Origin: Pelodictyon luteolum
Lineage (GTDB): Bacteria > Bacteroidota > Chlorobiia > Chlorobiales > Chlorobiaceae
Assembly: GCF_001622165.1 (NCBI RefSeq)
Contig: NZ_LVWG01000029.1
Location: forward strand, 1-57,689
DNA length: 57,689 bases
Direction of reading: 5' to 3'
Made by a program: the position numbers and the translations under genes. The notes beneath the pieces are model-generated. The model made no database searches. It was not told where the DNA came from and was given only the letters and a program-made list of their open reading frames with translations. Shown in pieces: positions 17,122 through 26,914 of the stretch; position 1 is the stretch's first letter; the number at the start of each line of letters is the position of its first letter.

Positions 17122-17574
17122 ATGACCCAGCCATCCGTTTTCTTCGGACCCGCAAGCGCGGAAGAAATCAACCGGACGCAGATCCTTGAAGGACAGATGG
17201 CCCACCATATCGGCATTGAAATGGTGGAAACAGGGCCTGACTTCATGACGGCCCGCATGCCTGTCGACCGGCGCACCATCCAGCGCATCGGAATTCTCCA
17301 CGGCGGTGCATCGCTTGCTCTTGCCGAAACCGTCGGCAGCATTGCCGCATCCTACGTCGTCGACCGCGAAAAATTCTACATCGTCGGACAGGAAATCAAC
17401 GCGAACCACATCCGCCCGACAAGATGCGGATACGTCTATGCGACAGCCCGCCCGCTGCACCTCGGCAGGACCTCCCAGGTCTGGGACATACGACTCACGA
17501 ACGATGAAGGAAAGCTGACCTGCGTCAGCCGATTCACCGTCGCAGTCCTGAAAAAGGAACCCGCCGTCGGCTGA
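17122..17574 (+). CDS. Hotdog-fold thioesterase (PaaI/MenI-like)
   Basis: The 150-residue protein has a single hotdog domain with the family signature GILHGGASLALAETVGS; the Glu in that helix is the usual catalytic residue of the PaaI/YdiI group. Members hydrolyse aryl- or acyl-CoA esters, and the MenI subset acts on 1,4-dihydroxy-2-naphthoyl-CoA in menaquinone synthesis, which would fit a menaquinone-using bacterium. The substrate is inference. The open frame reaches back into tRNA-Gly; ATG 17122 is the first start clear of the tRNA and fits the family. Confidence 0.85.
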   Translation: MTQPSVFFGPASAEEINRTQILEGQMAHHIGIEMVETGPDFMTARMPVDRRTIQRIGILHGGASLALAETVGSIAASYVVDREKFYIVGQEINANHIRPTRCGYVYATARPLHLGRTSQVWDIRLTNDEGKLTCVSRFTVAVLKKEPAVG

Positions 17575-17712
17575 CCTCTCCGTCCCTCCGACCACCTTTG
17601 ACCGATTTCACAGCCTTCCCGACCGTTTTTATCAAAACTTTTTCTAACTTGCAAGTTCCCTGACACAAGGGAACATACAGGTCGTTTCACCTCATTTGTC
17701 GTTTTTCAGGGT

Positions 17713-19134
17713 ATGCAGACTGAACAATCGGAAATCCTCACCGCCACATCAGGCATCACCGCAGCAGCAACATCTGTCTCTGCGGAAGACATCCTCCAGC
17801 AGCTCGCACGGCAAGAGAAAATCAGGAAAAAATGGCTTCTGATCCAGCCGAAAAGCACCACCAGCATGATGGTGGACTCCGGCACCGTCAGTATGCCCCT
17901 GAACCTCATCATGGTTGCGACCCTTGTCGGACAGCTGTTTGATGTTTCCTTCATTGATGAACGCCTGGGGGAAGAGATTCCTGAAGATTTTTCGGGATAC
18001 GACGTGGTGGCCATCACCTCCCGCAGCCTCAATGCATTGAAAGCCTACAGGATAGGCGACAGGGCGCTCCGTCAGGGCAAAACCGTCATCCTCGGCGGCG
18101 TCCACCCCACCATGCTGAATGATGAAGCCGCCTCGCACTGCACAAGCGTCGTCTACGGCGAAATCGAGTCCATCTGGACGGAACTGGCCACAGACGTCCT
18201 CAAGGGCCGTATGAAGCCCCTGTACAAGGCCAAAGAGCTCAAGCCGATGGGCGACATGCACCGCCCGGACTTCAGCTACGCTCTAACCTCGAAAAACGCA
18301 AAGAAATACAGTTCCAGGATTCCGATCCTGGCTACAAAGGGATGCCCGGTCGGCTGCAACTTCTGCACGACGCCCACCATCTACGGCAAAAATTACCGCT
18401 ACCGTGAACTCGACCTGGTGCTCGAGGAAATGCGTTACCACCAGGAGCGCCTCCAGAAAGAGAAGATCAATCTCTCCTTCATGGACGACAACATCAGTTT
18501 CCGGCCGAAGTACTTCATGACGCTGCTTGAGGAGATGTCGAAAATCGGTGTGCGCTGGAACGCCAACATATCCATGAACTTCCTCGACAAACCCGAAGTG
18601 GCGGAACTGGCAGGACGCTCCGGATGCGACCTTCTCTCAATCGGCTTCGAGTCGCTCAACCCCGAGACCCTCAAAAGCGTCCACAAAGGCTCCAACCGCC
18701 TTGACAACTACGAAAAGGTGGTCGACAACCTCCACCGGAACGGCATCGCCATCCAGAGCTACTTCATGTTCGGCTTCGACAACGACACCGAGGAGAGCTT
18801 CCAGCTTACCTACGACTTCATCATGAAGAACCGGATCGAGTTCCCGGTCTTCTCGCTGGTAACCCCCTTCCCCGGTACGCCCTACTTCGACGAAATGAAA
18901 CCCCGCATCCGCCACTTCGACTGGGACAAGTACGACACCTACCATTACATGTTCGAACCGCATGGCATGGGAGGCGAAACCCTTTTGAAGAACTTCGTCA
19001 AACTCCAGCAGGAAGTCTATAAAGGAAAGGCCATCATGCGGCGCATGCAGGGCAAGCCGCTCAACTGGGTGTGGCTGGCGAACTTCATGATGAACCGTTT
19101 CACCCGGAAACTGACGCCGGAGATCTACCTCTAA
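17713..19134 (+). CDS. Cobalamin-binding radical SAM protein
   Basis: In this 473-residue protein, residues about 40-170 form a B12-binding Rossmann-like domain. The radical SAM core follows with the cluster motif CPVGCNFC (Cys211, 215, 218) and the MDDN, GFES and MFGFDNDTEE segments. The C-terminal ~110 residues resemble the class that includes BchE and the bacteriochlorophyllide C-8/C-12 methyltransferases BchQ and BchR. In a green sulfur bacterium a pigment-methylation role is plausible, but the sequence alone does not choose among them, so no symbol is given. It stands alone, with its own terminator. Confidence 0.85.
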   Translation: MQTEQSEILTATSGITAAATSVSAEDILQQLARQEKIRKKWLLIQPKSTTSMMVDSGTVSMPLNLIMVATLVGQLFDVSFIDERLGEEIPEDFSGYDVVAITSRSLNALKAYRIGDRALRQGKTVILGGVHPTMLNDEAASHCTSVVYGEIESIWTELATDVLKGRMKPLYKAKELKPMGDMHRPDFSYALTSKNAKKYSSRIPILATKGCPVGCNFCTTPTIYGKNYRYRELDLVLEEMRYHQERLQKEKINLSFMDDNISFRPKYFMTLLEEMSKIGVRWNANISMNFLDKPEVAELAGRSGCDLLSIGFESLNPETLKSVHKGSNRLDNYEKVVDNLHRNGIAIQSYFMFGFDNDTEESFQLTYDFIMKNRIEFPVFSLVTPFPGTPYFDEMKPRIRHFDWDKYDTYHYMFEPHGMGGETLLKNFVKLQQEVYKGKAIMRRMQGKPLNWVWLANFMMNRFTRKLTPEIYL

Positions 19135-19168
19135 GGCTCGCTGAAAGAGAAAAAACGCCATACAGCCG

Positions 19169-19204
19169 GGGCGGGCATGCGGATTGCATGACCGCCCTTT
19201 TTCG
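19169..19204 (+). terminator. Strong hairpin terminator after the radical SAM gene
   Basis: GGGCGG-G-CATGC and GCATG-A-CCGCCC form an 11-bp stem with one mismatch around GGATT, followed by TTTTT. It lies 35 bp past the stop. Confidence 0.85.
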
Positions 19205-19262
19205 TTCAGGGCAATAGTGAACAACCGGCGGGGAATACGAAAAGGGTAACAGATTTTCGCTC

Positions 19263-19724
19263 TTAGAGGTAGCGGATGTTCACCCGAATCTCTTTTTCCG
19301 GATCATCAAGGCGGAAGGATGCATCGTTGAATGAAGGCGGGCCGAATGATGTGCGGGGGTTGTTTGAGGTGCCGACACCTTCTTTCGGCATGCCGAGAAA
19401 GTTGCCATCCAGCCTCCCGTTCCCGTTCCGGTCATGAAAGATGGTGAGGGCGTAGGTGCCGTAGGGGACGGCATCAAAGCGGGCGGAAGTAACGCCTGCC
19501 GGTATGGTGAGGGTTCTCGCTGCCCGGGCAGTCTTGGCCGGGAACCCTTTTTTTTCATTGAACAGGGCGATGATGCAGCCGGCATTTTCGTTACTGAGGC
19601 CGGAGACGGAAACGGTGATCGACCCGGTCTCGGCTGCCTGAAGGGACCCGGCGCCGGCAAGAACCGGCACCAGAGTGAGAAAGACAGCCAAAGGTCGCAG
19701 AACCGTCCCCCGGCGCCACATCAC
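19263..19724 (-). CDS. Secreted DUF2141 protein
   Basis: The 153-residue protein has a signal peptide (residues 1-31, cut after SLQA). The mature part is a DUF2141 beta-sandwich: [10 protein letters not shown]..., [13 protein letters not shown], and the conserved [16 protein letters not shown]...GMPKEGVG...N block. The function of the family is unknown; an envelope location is likely. GTG 19724 and ATG 19721 are both possible starts, overlapping the aspS stop, so the two genes are probably translated together. Confidence 0.88.
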   Translation of the reverse strand: MMWRRGTVLRPLAVFLTLVPVLAGAGSLQAAETGSITVSVSGLSNENAGCIIALFNEKKGFPAKTARAARTLTIPAGVTSARFDAVPYGTYALTIFHDRNGNGRLDGNFLGMPKEGVGTSNNPRTSFGPPSFNDASFRLDDPEKEIRVNIRYL

Positions 19725-21535
19725 TTCTTCTCTTCTTCAGGAAGGTCAAGACGGATGTGGAGCTCCCGAAGCTGCGCATCGGTTACTTCAGACGGGGCCG
19801 CCATCATGAGATCCTGTGCCTGCTGGTTCATCGGGAAAGCGATGACCTCGCGGATGTTCTGCTCATCGCGCAGAATCATGACAAGGCGGTCGAGTCCCGG
19901 CGCGATGCCTCCGTGAGGCGGTGCGCCAAGCTTGAAAGCCTCGATCATGTGCCCGAAGCGCAGATCGACCTCCTCGCGGCTGTAGCCGGCAATCTCGAAA
20001 GCCTTATACATGATCTCGGGCTTGTGGTTGCGGATGGCTCCGCTGGAGAGCTCAATGCCGTTGCAGACGATGTCGTACTGGTAAGCAAGAACATCAAGCG
20101 GGTCAATGGTCTCAAGCGCTTCCATCTCGCCCTGCGGCATGGAGAACGGATTATGGGAAAAGTCGATCTTTTTGGAGTCCTCGTTGTATTCGAACATCGG
20201 GAAGTCGACGATCCAGCAGAATGATAGTTCGTCGGGGTCAATGGTGAACAGGTCTCCGAAATAGGTGCGCATGCCGCCCATGATCTTGCATGCCGCCTCC
20301 CATTTGCCTGCTGCGAAGAATACCACGTCCCCGGTCTCAAGCCCCAGCTGCTCCTTCATGGACTGCAGCTCGGGCTCCGTCATGAACTTTACGATCGGAC
20401 CCTTAGGACCCTCTTCGCGGAACTGGATATAGGCCAGTCCTGCCGAACCGAGCTCTCTGGCCCTTTTTTCAGCCTTGTCATAAAAAAGGCGGGACTCGGT
20501 CCCACGACCTTTCAGGACGAGCGCCTTCACGGCACATCCGGGCTTTGTGTTCGAGGCGAAAACCTTGAAACCTGAATCCGTAAACATTGAGGTAACGTCC
20601 TCGATCTTGAGCGGGATGCGCAGGTCCGGCTTGTCGGTACCGTAGCTGTCCATCACCTCGCGGTAACTGATGCGGGGAAAGGGGAACCGGGTGATGCGTT
20701 TCTTCGACATGGTGTCGGTAAGATGGCGGAACATGCCCTCGAGGATCTCGAACAGGTCGTCCTGCTCGATGAAGGCCATCTCCATGTCAAGCTGGTAGAA
20801 CTCGCCGGGGCTGCGGTCCGCACGGGCATCCTCATCTCGGAAGCAGGGTGCGATCTGGAAATAGCGGGGAAAACCCGCGACCATGAGGAGCTGCTTGAAC
20901 TGCTGGGGCGCCTGTGGGAGCGCATAGAACTTCCCGGGATGCAGACGGCTCGGGACCAGAAAGTCACGGGCGCCTTCGGGGGAACTGGAGGTAAGAATAG
21001 GGGTCTGTATCTCGATGAAGTCACGCTCCTCGAGGTAACGGCGGATGGCGGCGCTGATGCGGCTGCGGAAGATGATGTTCTCGTGGATCTTTTCCCGGCG
21101 CAGGTCTATGAACCGGTACTTGAGCCGAAGCTCTTCGGACGTCTGCACCTCGTCGGCAACGGGAAAAGGCAGTGGACGTGCGTGGCTTTCAACACCGATC
21201 CCTGACACCACGACCTCGATCGAGCCTGAAGCAAGCCGGGGGTTGATGGTTTCCAAAGAGCGCGCGACAACCCGGCCCTCAATGGTGATGACCGACTCTG
21301 CGTGCAGACGGCCGGCAAGTTCGAAAAGCTCCTCCCGCTCGGGCTGCACAACAAGCTGGCAGATGCCGGTATGGTCTCGAAGGTCTATGAACACAAGGCC
21401 GCCGTGGTCGCGGATCCTGTGGACCCAGCCGCCGAGCCTTACCTCACGACCTTCACCATCAAGGCCAAGCTGGCCGCAGTAGTCGGTGCGAAAACGGTTT
21501 TTGAGTGCATTCAGCTCGCCTGCTTCTTTCGTCAT
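19721..21535 (-). CDS. aspS: Aspartyl-tRNA synthetase
   Basis: The 604-residue class II synthetase charges tRNA-Asp. It has an N-terminal OB-fold anticodon domain ([20 protein letters not shown]), motif 2 ([18 protein letters not shown]), the bacterial GAD insertion (residues about 300-420) and motif 3 ([13 protein letters not shown]). The length is normal for the bacterial type. Whether it also charges tRNA-Asn cannot be judged here. Confidence 0.97.
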   Translation of the reverse strand: MTKEAGELNALKNRFRTDYCGQLGLDGEGREVRLGGWVHRIRDHGGLVFIDLRDHTGICQLVVQPEREELFELAGRLHAESVITIEGRVVARSLETINPRLASGSIEVVVSGIGVESHARPLPFPVADEVQTSEELRLKYRFIDLRREKIHENIIFRSRISAAIRRYLEERDFIEIQTPILTSSSPEGARDFLVPSRLHPGKFYALPQAPQQFKQLLMVAGFPRYFQIAPCFRDEDARADRSPGEFYQLDMEMAFIEQDDLFEILEGMFRHLTDTMSKKRITRFPFPRISYREVMDSYGTDKPDLRIPLKIEDVTSMFTDSGFKVFASNTKPGCAVKALVLKGRGTESRLFYDKAEKRARELGSAGLAYIQFREEGPKGPIVKFMTEPELQSMKEQLGLETGDVVFFAAGKWEAACKIMGGMRTYFGDLFTIDPDELSFCWIVDFPMFEYNEDSKKIDFSHNPFSMPQGEMEALETIDPLDVLAYQYDIVCNGIELSSGAIRNHKPEIMYKAFEIAGYSREEVDLRFGHMIEAFKLGAPPHGGIAPGLDRLVMILRDEQNIREVIAFPMNQQAQDLMMAAPSEVTDAQLRELHIRLDLPEEEKK

Positions 21536-21674
21536 GATATCTATGGAATCTATGGATGTCCTTGGGATTGAAATACTTGTCGGCCGGCTGCGGCCGGAAA
21601 GACTGAATATGAGGAATTTTCATCATTTATAAAACCATCAGCATGTTGAACCCCGCACACGGCTGAACACACGA

Positions 21675-22370
21675 TCAATAGATCAGCTCCCCTCCGAACT
21701 CCGTAATGATGTAGCGGACAACCTCATTGGTGCCACTCAGTTCCTGAAAAAGGGTGAAGACACTCTTCTCCCTGGTGCAGGCATCTTTTTCCGCGTCATA
21801 ACGGAAGCGGACCCGGAGCGGTTTATGATAAAAGGCCGTCAGCTTCGCTCCGACCAGGTCGGCAGCCTGAATCAGTTCCTCGCATGAGAACTTCCGGCAG
21901 GAGACAAGGTCGAGAACCCCTTTTGCATTGCAGGCCGTAATCTCGCATGACTGCAGGTGCGTCGCCAGGACTGACTCACTTCCTTTCTGGAGACTGTCGA
22001 GAAAAAGGTTCCACTCGAGGCGAAGAGCCTCTACATCTCCATCATCGCATTCAGGGGAGGCGGCCGGAGAGGCACCGCTTCCTCCGGAAACAGAAGGAAG
22101 ACGGGCTGCGGGGTTTGAGACGTATCCCGTGAATTTTTTCTGCCATGATCCGAGATCGAGACCTTCATTCCGGGGCACAGGATCGGGGCGCGCGCTCACT
22201 GCAGCCAGAGCCTGTTCAGGCGGGGGATCAAGCGCTTCGGGGGGGGCGGCTGGTGGCTGCTCCGGCAGAGGAACAGGCGCAACAGAAACAGGCGGCAACA
22301 CGACATGCCCGGGCTTCAGGGAGCCGATTGAGGGATCGGCAGTCTTGGGGCGGGATGCTACGTCAGGGGC
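21675..22370 (-). CDS. dnaX: dnaX, tau-specific C-terminal part (-1 frame)
   Basis: This 231-codon frame continues DnaX after a -1 shift at the A10 run (22371-22380). It opens APDVASRPKTADPS, has a Pro-rich linker (PLPEQPPAAPPEALDPPPEQ) and then a folded domain (residues about 110-230: DDGDVEALRLEWNLFLDSLQ...), as tau C-terminal parts do. Without the shift it has no good start: GTG 22301 lacks a ribosome-binding site and lies within the linker. Joined to the upstream frame it gives a 624-residue tau. In E. coli this region of tau binds the polymerase core and the helicase. The alternative is a disabling indel in a homopolymer, or a sequencing error. Confidence 0.75.
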   Translation of the reverse strand, partial: APDVASRPKTADPSIGSLKPGHVVLPPVSVAPVPLPEQPPAAPPEALDPPPEQALAAVSARPDPVPRNEGLDLGSWQKKFTGYVSNPAARLPSVSGGSGASPAASPECDDGDVEALRLEWNLFLDSLQKGSESVLATHLQSCEITACNAKGVLDLVSCRKFSCEELIQAADLVGAKLTAFYHKPLRVRFRYDAEKDACTREKSVFTLFQELSGTNEVVRYIITEFGGELIY

Positions 22371-23548
22371 TTTTTTTTTTGAGGCTCCTGCGTTATCGGA
22401 AGATTGCCCATGTCATCGGCCGGAAGGTGCAGCTCGATCAGCCGGAGAAGTGCCAGCTCAAATCGGAACTGGTACTCGAACTGGAACTTCAGTTCTTTCT
22501 GGGTTTCAAGCAGGAATGAAGCCATCTGCATGAGCTGCCGGGCGGAAAACTTGCCGGCGTCGGACTCATAGCGCTCCCTGACGGCATCAGGCCGTTCGAC
22601 AAGGCGCGAGGAACGGAGGTTCTGCACCATGAGAAGGTTGCGGAGGTGCTCGATCAGCTTTTCAAGAAAATCCTGCTCGTCATAACCGTTCTGGATAACG
22701 AACTGGGCGACCTCAATCATGGCAGGAGCATCGCCGGCGGCAATGGCATCGGTGACGGCAAAAAGCTGCTCATCATCAATGTAGTTCAACAACTCCGCCA
22801 CGCTCTGGTACGTGATGGCACCATCCCCCCCTGATTCAGCCGAAAAGGCAATAACCTGGTCAAGGATGCTCTGGGCGTCGCGCATCGAACCCTGGGCTTT
22901 GCGGCAAACCAGCTGCAGGGCGTCCGCCTCAACCCTTATGCCTTCGGACTCACAGATGCCCTGCAGCTGCTGCTCGATCTCGGACAGCGGAATCCGCTTG
23001 AAATTGAACCGCTGGCAGCGCGAGGCGATAGTCGCAGGAATCTTGTGCAGTTCAGTCGTGGCGAAAATGAAAATGGCATGCGGCGGAGGCTCTTCAAGCG
23101 TCTTCAGGAAAGCGTTGAATGCCGCGATGGAGAGCATGTGCACCTCATCGATGATGTAGACCCGGTATCGCCCCTTCTGGGGGCCGTAACGAACGTTCTC
23201 CCGGAGGGCACGGATATCGTCGACGCTATTGTTTGAAGCCGCATCGAACTCGGCAATATTGAGGCTGGTGCCGGTCTCGAAGTCACGGCAGCTTTCGCAC
23301 TCACCGCAGGGCTCTGTAACATCGCGGAGCCAGTCGGCGTCCTCGATCATCCGCTGGCAGTTGAGGGCCTTGGCGAACACTCTGGCAGCCGTGGTCTTGC
23401 CCACACCACGCAGACCTGAAAAGATGTATCCGTGGCCGAGCCGCCCCGTCCTGAGCGCGTTCTGAATCGTGCGGGTGATATGCTCCTGCGCCGTGATGTC
23501 GGCAAATTTCGCCGGCCTGTATTTTCTTGCGATTACCTGATAACTCAT
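22358..23548 (-). CDS. dnaX: DNA polymerase III clamp-loader subunit, gamma-length product
   Basis: The zero-frame product is 396 residues and contains the whole AAA+ clamp-loader motor: P-loop GLRGVGKTT (45-53), the zinc-binding CGECESC, DEVHMLSIAAFNAFLKTLEEPP, and SRCQRF with the arginine finger, plus the lid and collar domain up to about residue 370. Translation stops at a TAG just after the codons CAA AAA AAA AAG, giving the C-terminus QKKKPLT. That length corresponds to gamma of E. coli (431). The tau extension lies in the -1 frame. The start ATG overlaps the stop of the upstream yihY gene (ATGA). Confidence 0.95.
   Translation of the reverse strand: MSYQVIARKYRPAKFADITAQEHITRTIQNALRTGRLGHGYIFSGLRGVGKTTAARVFAKALNCQRMIEDADWLRDVTEPCGECESCRDFETGTSLNIAEFDAASNNSVDDIRALRENVRYGPQKGRYRVYIIDEVHMLSIAAFNAFLKTLEEPPPHAIFIFATTELHKIPATIASRCQRFNFKRIPLSEIEQQLQGICESEGIRVEADALQLVCRKAQGSMRDAQSILDQVIAFSAESGGDGAITYQSVAELLNYIDDEQLFAVTDAIAAGDAPAMIEVAQFVIQNGYDEQDFLEKLIEHLRNLLMVQNLRSSRLVERPDAVRERYESDAGKFSARQLMQMASFLLETQKELKFQFEYQFRFELALLRLIELHLPADDMGNLPITQEPQKKKPLT
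22370..22389 (-). promoter_or_regulatory. Programmed frameshift (or slippage) site in dnaX
   Basis: The minus strand reads AGGAG, CCTC, ten A and G, so the zero-frame codons are CAA AAA AAA AAG and the heptamer A AAA AAG stands in the slippery phase. The Shine-Dalgarno-like AGGAG lies 8 nt before that heptamer, a known stimulator of -1 shifting in E. coli dnaX. A 6-bp perfect hairpin (GCCGAT / ATCGGC, 22323-22340) follows some 30 nt later, which is far for a stimulator. An A-run this long could also be transcribed with one extra A, as in Thermus dnaX. Confidence 0.65.
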
Positions 23549-24828
23549 ACCTGCCCTTCCTTACTCCCTTCCATCAGTTGTATGAGGGGGACGTGCATGC
23601 TCTCTTCGAAGCATGCGCCGAGACGCTCCCGGACCCCCTGCAGTTGAAGTCCATCCCACAGCGCCCCGGACTGACCGAAATCTTCAGCGCCGAAATCCGG
23701 CGGAAGCTTTATGAAGAGGTCGTACAGCGTCATGACATGGAGGTCGCTCGCTGCAGCCATCCCGCCGCTGGCGGTAAGATGGACAAAGCGGCATTCAAGA
23801 AGAATATCCACAATTTTTCTTAAAGAGGAAGGGTTCAGGTGATGAAACTCCCTGAGAATTTTTTTCATGTCCAGAACAGCGCCCTCCGCACCCGATCGCC
23901 AGACCATCCGAAGTACTGCAAGCATGAGGGGTATACCCCTTAAAGGATCGAACTCCGGAACGGCCGGGCCGGAAAGCCTCCGCACCCCGAGGCAGTAGAC
24001 GATTTCTGCGCCAGTCAGTACGACGACCCAGCCGAGGTAGATCCAGAAAAACAGCATAGGAATGACCGACAGGGCACCGTAGATATGCTCGTAGGTGGCC
24101 ACATTGGCCACATAGAACGCAAACCACCGCTTTGAAAGCTCGAAGAGCAGGGTCGCCACCAGGGCACCGGAAAGGGCGTGCAGGAAACGGACCCTGCGGT
24201 TCGGTACAAGGAGGTAGAGCAACAGAAGGGCAAGCACGGTGATGGTGGAGGGAAGCAGGGCGAGGAGGCGGGTTTTCATCTCGAGCAGCGGGCCTTCCGT
24301 GAAGACCGTGTACCAGACAAAGGAACTTGCCGCAAGGCTCGTGGCCAGAAGCACGGGTCCGAGCGTCAGGACCGTCCAGTAGAGGGTGAAGCCCTGCAGG
24401 ACCTTTCTTGGCGAATGCACCTCCCAGATTTCGTTGAGGGTGTGGTCGACGGTTGAGATGAGCACGAGAGCAACGATGAACAGAAACAGGGCCCCGAAAA
24501 TGGGCATGGTGAAGGTGTTGCCGATGAAACCGGAGAAATACTCCCGGATCATCCCGCCGGTACCCGGCACGAAATTGCGAACGATGAAGTCCTCCACATA
24601 CGGCTGGAGCGGGGCGAACACAGCAAAGACATTGAGGATGGAGAGCACTACGGCAAGAAGGGGAACGATGGAGAGAAGGGTCTGGAAGGCCAGTGAGCCG
24701 GCACTGAGGAATATTCTGTCGTGCCGGACGTTCTGCAGGAAAAACGAAGTGAACGAGCGGAGGAATGCCCCCGCCTCTCCGATCCGCCGGCGTATGCCGT
24801 CCATGATTCCGTTGCCGCCTGATGCCAT
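23545..24828 (-). CDS. YihY/BrkB-family membrane protein
   Basis: The first ~290 of 427 residues are the YihY (virulence factor BrkB, once called RNase BN) domain with six membrane segments and the motifs FLSAGSLAFQTLLSIVPLLAVVLS and FWIYLGWVVVLTGAEIVYCLG. The remaining ~130 form a soluble tail with a winged-helix look (ILREFHHLNPSSLRKIVDIL). Function of the family is not settled; it is not the ribonuclease. ATG at codon 9 (MDGIRRR) is a possible alternative start. Its stop overlaps the dnaX start. Confidence 0.9.
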   Translation of the reverse strand: MASGGNGIMDGIRRRIGEAGAFLRSFTSFFLQNVRHDRIFLSAGSLAFQTLLSIVPLLAVVLSILNVFAVFAPLQPYVEDFIVRNFVPGTGGMIREYFSGFIGNTFTMPIFGALFLFIVALVLISTVDHTLNEIWEVHSPRKVLQGFTLYWTVLTLGPVLLATSLAASSFVWYTVFTEGPLLEMKTRLLALLPSTITVLALLLLYLLVPNRRVRFLHALSGALVATLLFELSKRWFAFYVANVATYEHIYGALSVIPMLFFWIYLGWVVVLTGAEIVYCLGVRRLSGPAVPEFDPLRGIPLMLAVLRMVWRSGAEGAVLDMKKILREFHHLNPSSLRKIVDILLECRFVHLTASGGMAAASDLHVMTLYDLFIKLPPDFGAEDFGQSGALWDGLQLQGVRERLGACFEESMHVPLIQLMEGSKEGQV

Positions 24829-24885
24829 TCGTCTCAGCTGTTCAGTTGGGCACCCTGAGGGGTACCGTTACAGGAAGATAGCAAT

Positions 24886-26163
24886 TCAGCCGGAATCGGA
24901 GACACCCGCGCCCGAAGCACCGGCAAGACTGCTTTCGGAACGGACCCTCGTCATCAAGAGAAGTCCTGCCATGAAAAAGAGCAGGAGCGAACCAAGAGCC
25001 ACCTTCTGGCTTCCCGCCCCTGCCGACACCAGGCCGAACACCAGAGGGCCTGCGATTGCGGAAGCCTTGCCGAAAGTGCCGTCATAGAACCCGAAAAACT
25101 CCGCCAGATGTGCCCGGGGCGTCAGGCGGGCCATCATGGAACGAGATGCGGCCTGCGAAGAGCCCATGGACATGCCGGCCAGCATGCCTGTTGCAAAAAA
25201 CATCTCTTTGCTGTCGGAGAGAATGGCTGCCAGAATGACCAGAAACCAGATGATGAGGGTAATGACAATGGTGCGCTTGGGGCCGATCCGGTCGGTTACA
25301 AAACCGAACGCCACAGAGCCCGCAATGGCGGTGGTCTGCACGGTCATGAAAAACACGATGAGCTCTCCAGTGGTGAAATGGAGCGTGTTCTGGGCATAGA
25401 TGGAGGCAAAGGCGATGACCGTCAGAATGGCATCATTGTAGAAAAAATAGGCCAAAAGGAACCGTGACAGATCGGGAAAGGACCGGATATGGGTAACGGT
25501 GTGCCGCACCTCTTTGATGGATTGTACAATCCCTTCAAAAGAGAGCATCGGGCCCTCCTTGCGGCCGGAATCCCGGAGCACGATGAAGAGCGGAGAGGCG
25601 AAGAGTGCGAAAAAAGCGGCGGCGATGAGAAAACTCAGCTGGAGGTTTCCGATGTTCGACACCGTGACCCCGCCCTCAAGCAACGGGCGGACGAGCAGCA
25701 GGATGGAGAGCGCTCCGAGGTATCCCATCGCAAATCCGTATCCCGAAAGGCGACCGATGCTCTTTTCAGATGTGATCTCCTTGAGATATGCATCGTAGAA
25801 CACGAGCCCGCCCTCAAACCCCATGTTGGCAAGCACGAAAAGCACGAGCGCCAGGGCAGCCATGCCGGGCCCTGAAAACGAAAGGAGTGCGGTCGCAAGA
25901 ACCGACAGCAGGGTGAAGGAGAAGAGGAATCGCTTACGCCGGCCCGACAGATCGGAAGCTGCGCCGAGCACCGGAGAGACGACGGCGACAAGCAGCATGG
26001 AAATGCTGACACCTGCACCCCAAAGGGCATCCCCAGAAGGATCTCCCCCGCAGATGACGTTCTTGAAGTAGAGCGGGAAGACGAAGGTGACCATCATCAC
26101 GCTGAAGGAGGTGTTGGCATAATCAAACAGCAGCCATGCAAACACCTTTCTTCGCTGGGTCAC
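24886..26163 (-). CDS. UMF1/Atg22-like MFS transporter
   Basis: The 425-residue transporter has 12 predicted membrane helices. It starts with the FAWLLFDYANTSFSVMMVTFVFPLYF motif that defines the UMF1 (Atg22-like) branch of the major facilitator superfamily. GFVTDRIGPKRTI and SRSMMARLTPRAHLAEFFGFYDGTFGKASAIAGP are also typical. Yeast Atg22 exports amino acids from the vacuole; bacterial substrates are unknown. GTG 26163 is the start, 14 bp after purQ. Confidence 0.88.
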   Translation of the reverse strand: MTQRRKVFAWLLFDYANTSFSVMMVTFVFPLYFKNVICGGDPSGDALWGAGVSISMLLVAVVSPVLGAASDLSGRRKRFLFSFTLLSVLATALLSFSGPGMAALALVLFVLANMGFEGGLVFYDAYLKEITSEKSIGRLSGYGFAMGYLGALSILLLVRPLLEGGVTVSNIGNLQLSFLIAAAFFALFASPLFIVLRDSGRKEGPMLSFEGIVQSIKEVRHTVTHIRSFPDLSRFLLAYFFYNDAILTVIAFASIYAQNTLHFTTGELIVFFMTVQTTAIAGSVAFGFVTDRIGPKRTIVITLIIWFLVILAAILSDSKEMFFATGMLAGMSMGSSQAASRSMMARLTPRAHLAEFFGFYDGTFGKASAIAGPLVFGLVSAGAGSQKVALGSLLLFFMAGLLLMTRVRSESSLAGASGAGVSDSG

Positions 26164-26177
26164 GGTGGTGGCGGGAG

Positions 26178-26873
26178 TTAAAGTTGCCGGAAGAGAGAAG
26201 CAAAAAGGCGTCGTCCGTCTTCGGAGCCGAGAAGTTTTTCGCTGGCGCGCTCGGGATGCGGCATAAGGCCGAGCACATTGCCCCTGCGGTTCATGATGCC
26301 TGCGATATTGCCCACCGATCCATTGGGATTGGCCTCATCACTTATCTGGCCCTCCCGGTCGGTGTAGCGGAACACGACCTGATCATGCTCCTCGAGGCTT
26401 TCAATCACCTCGGGCGGAGCGAAATAGTTTCCCTCACCATGGGCGATCGGGATGCTGAGCACCTCATCCTCACCGTAAAGAGCCGTAAACATGGTGTTGC
26501 AGTTCACCGGACGTATAAAGGTGTCGCGGCAGAGGAATTTCTTGTCACGGTTTCTGGAGAGCGCCCCCTCAAGCAGTCCGCTCTCAAGCAGCACCTGGAA
26601 GCCGTTGCAGATGCCGAGTACCGGAAGCCCTTTTCCTGCGGCATCGACCACCTCCTGCATGATGGGAGAAAAGCGCGCGATGGAACCGGCGCGGAGATAG
26701 TCGCCATAGGAGAACCCACCGGGCAGAATAATCGCTTTTGCCCCCTGAAGGTCGTGCGAGCCGTGCCAGAGCATGACGGGTTTGACGCCTTCGAACGAAG
26801 CGACGGCATGCATGGTGTCATGATCACAGTTCGATCCGGGGAAAACAACAACCCCTATGGTGATGTCAGCCAT
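26178..26873 (-). CDS. purQ: Phosphoribosylformylglycinamidine synthase, glutaminase subunit
   Basis: The 231-residue class I glutamine amidotransferase has the nucleophile Cys in [14 protein letters not shown] and the His-Glu pair in [11 protein letters not shown]. It feeds ammonia to PurL in purine synthesis. The N-terminus [16 protein letters not shown] is characteristic of PurQ. purS lies 41 bp upstream in the same direction; purL is not in the window. Confidence 0.97.
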   Translation of the reverse strand: MADITIGVVVFPGSNCDHDTMHAVASFEGVKPVMLWHGSHDLQGAKAIILPGGFSYGDYLRAGSIARFSPIMQEVVDAAGKGLPVLGICNGFQVLLESGLLEGALSRNRDKKFLCRDTFIRPVNCNTMFTALYGEDEVLSIPIAHGEGNYFAPPEVIESLEEHDQVVFRYTDREGQISDEANPNGSVGNIAGIMNRRGNVLGLMPHPERASEKLLGSEDGRRLFASLFRQL

Positions 26874-26914
26874 GTGTGATAGCGGATTTTGTGGGTGAGC
26901 GAAAAAAAGTACCC

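Noticed and set aside
21675-23548. dnaX as a broken pseudogene
   Set aside because: Both frames are well preserved and joined at a known type of slippery site, with AGGAG upstream; an essential gene is unlikely to be lost.
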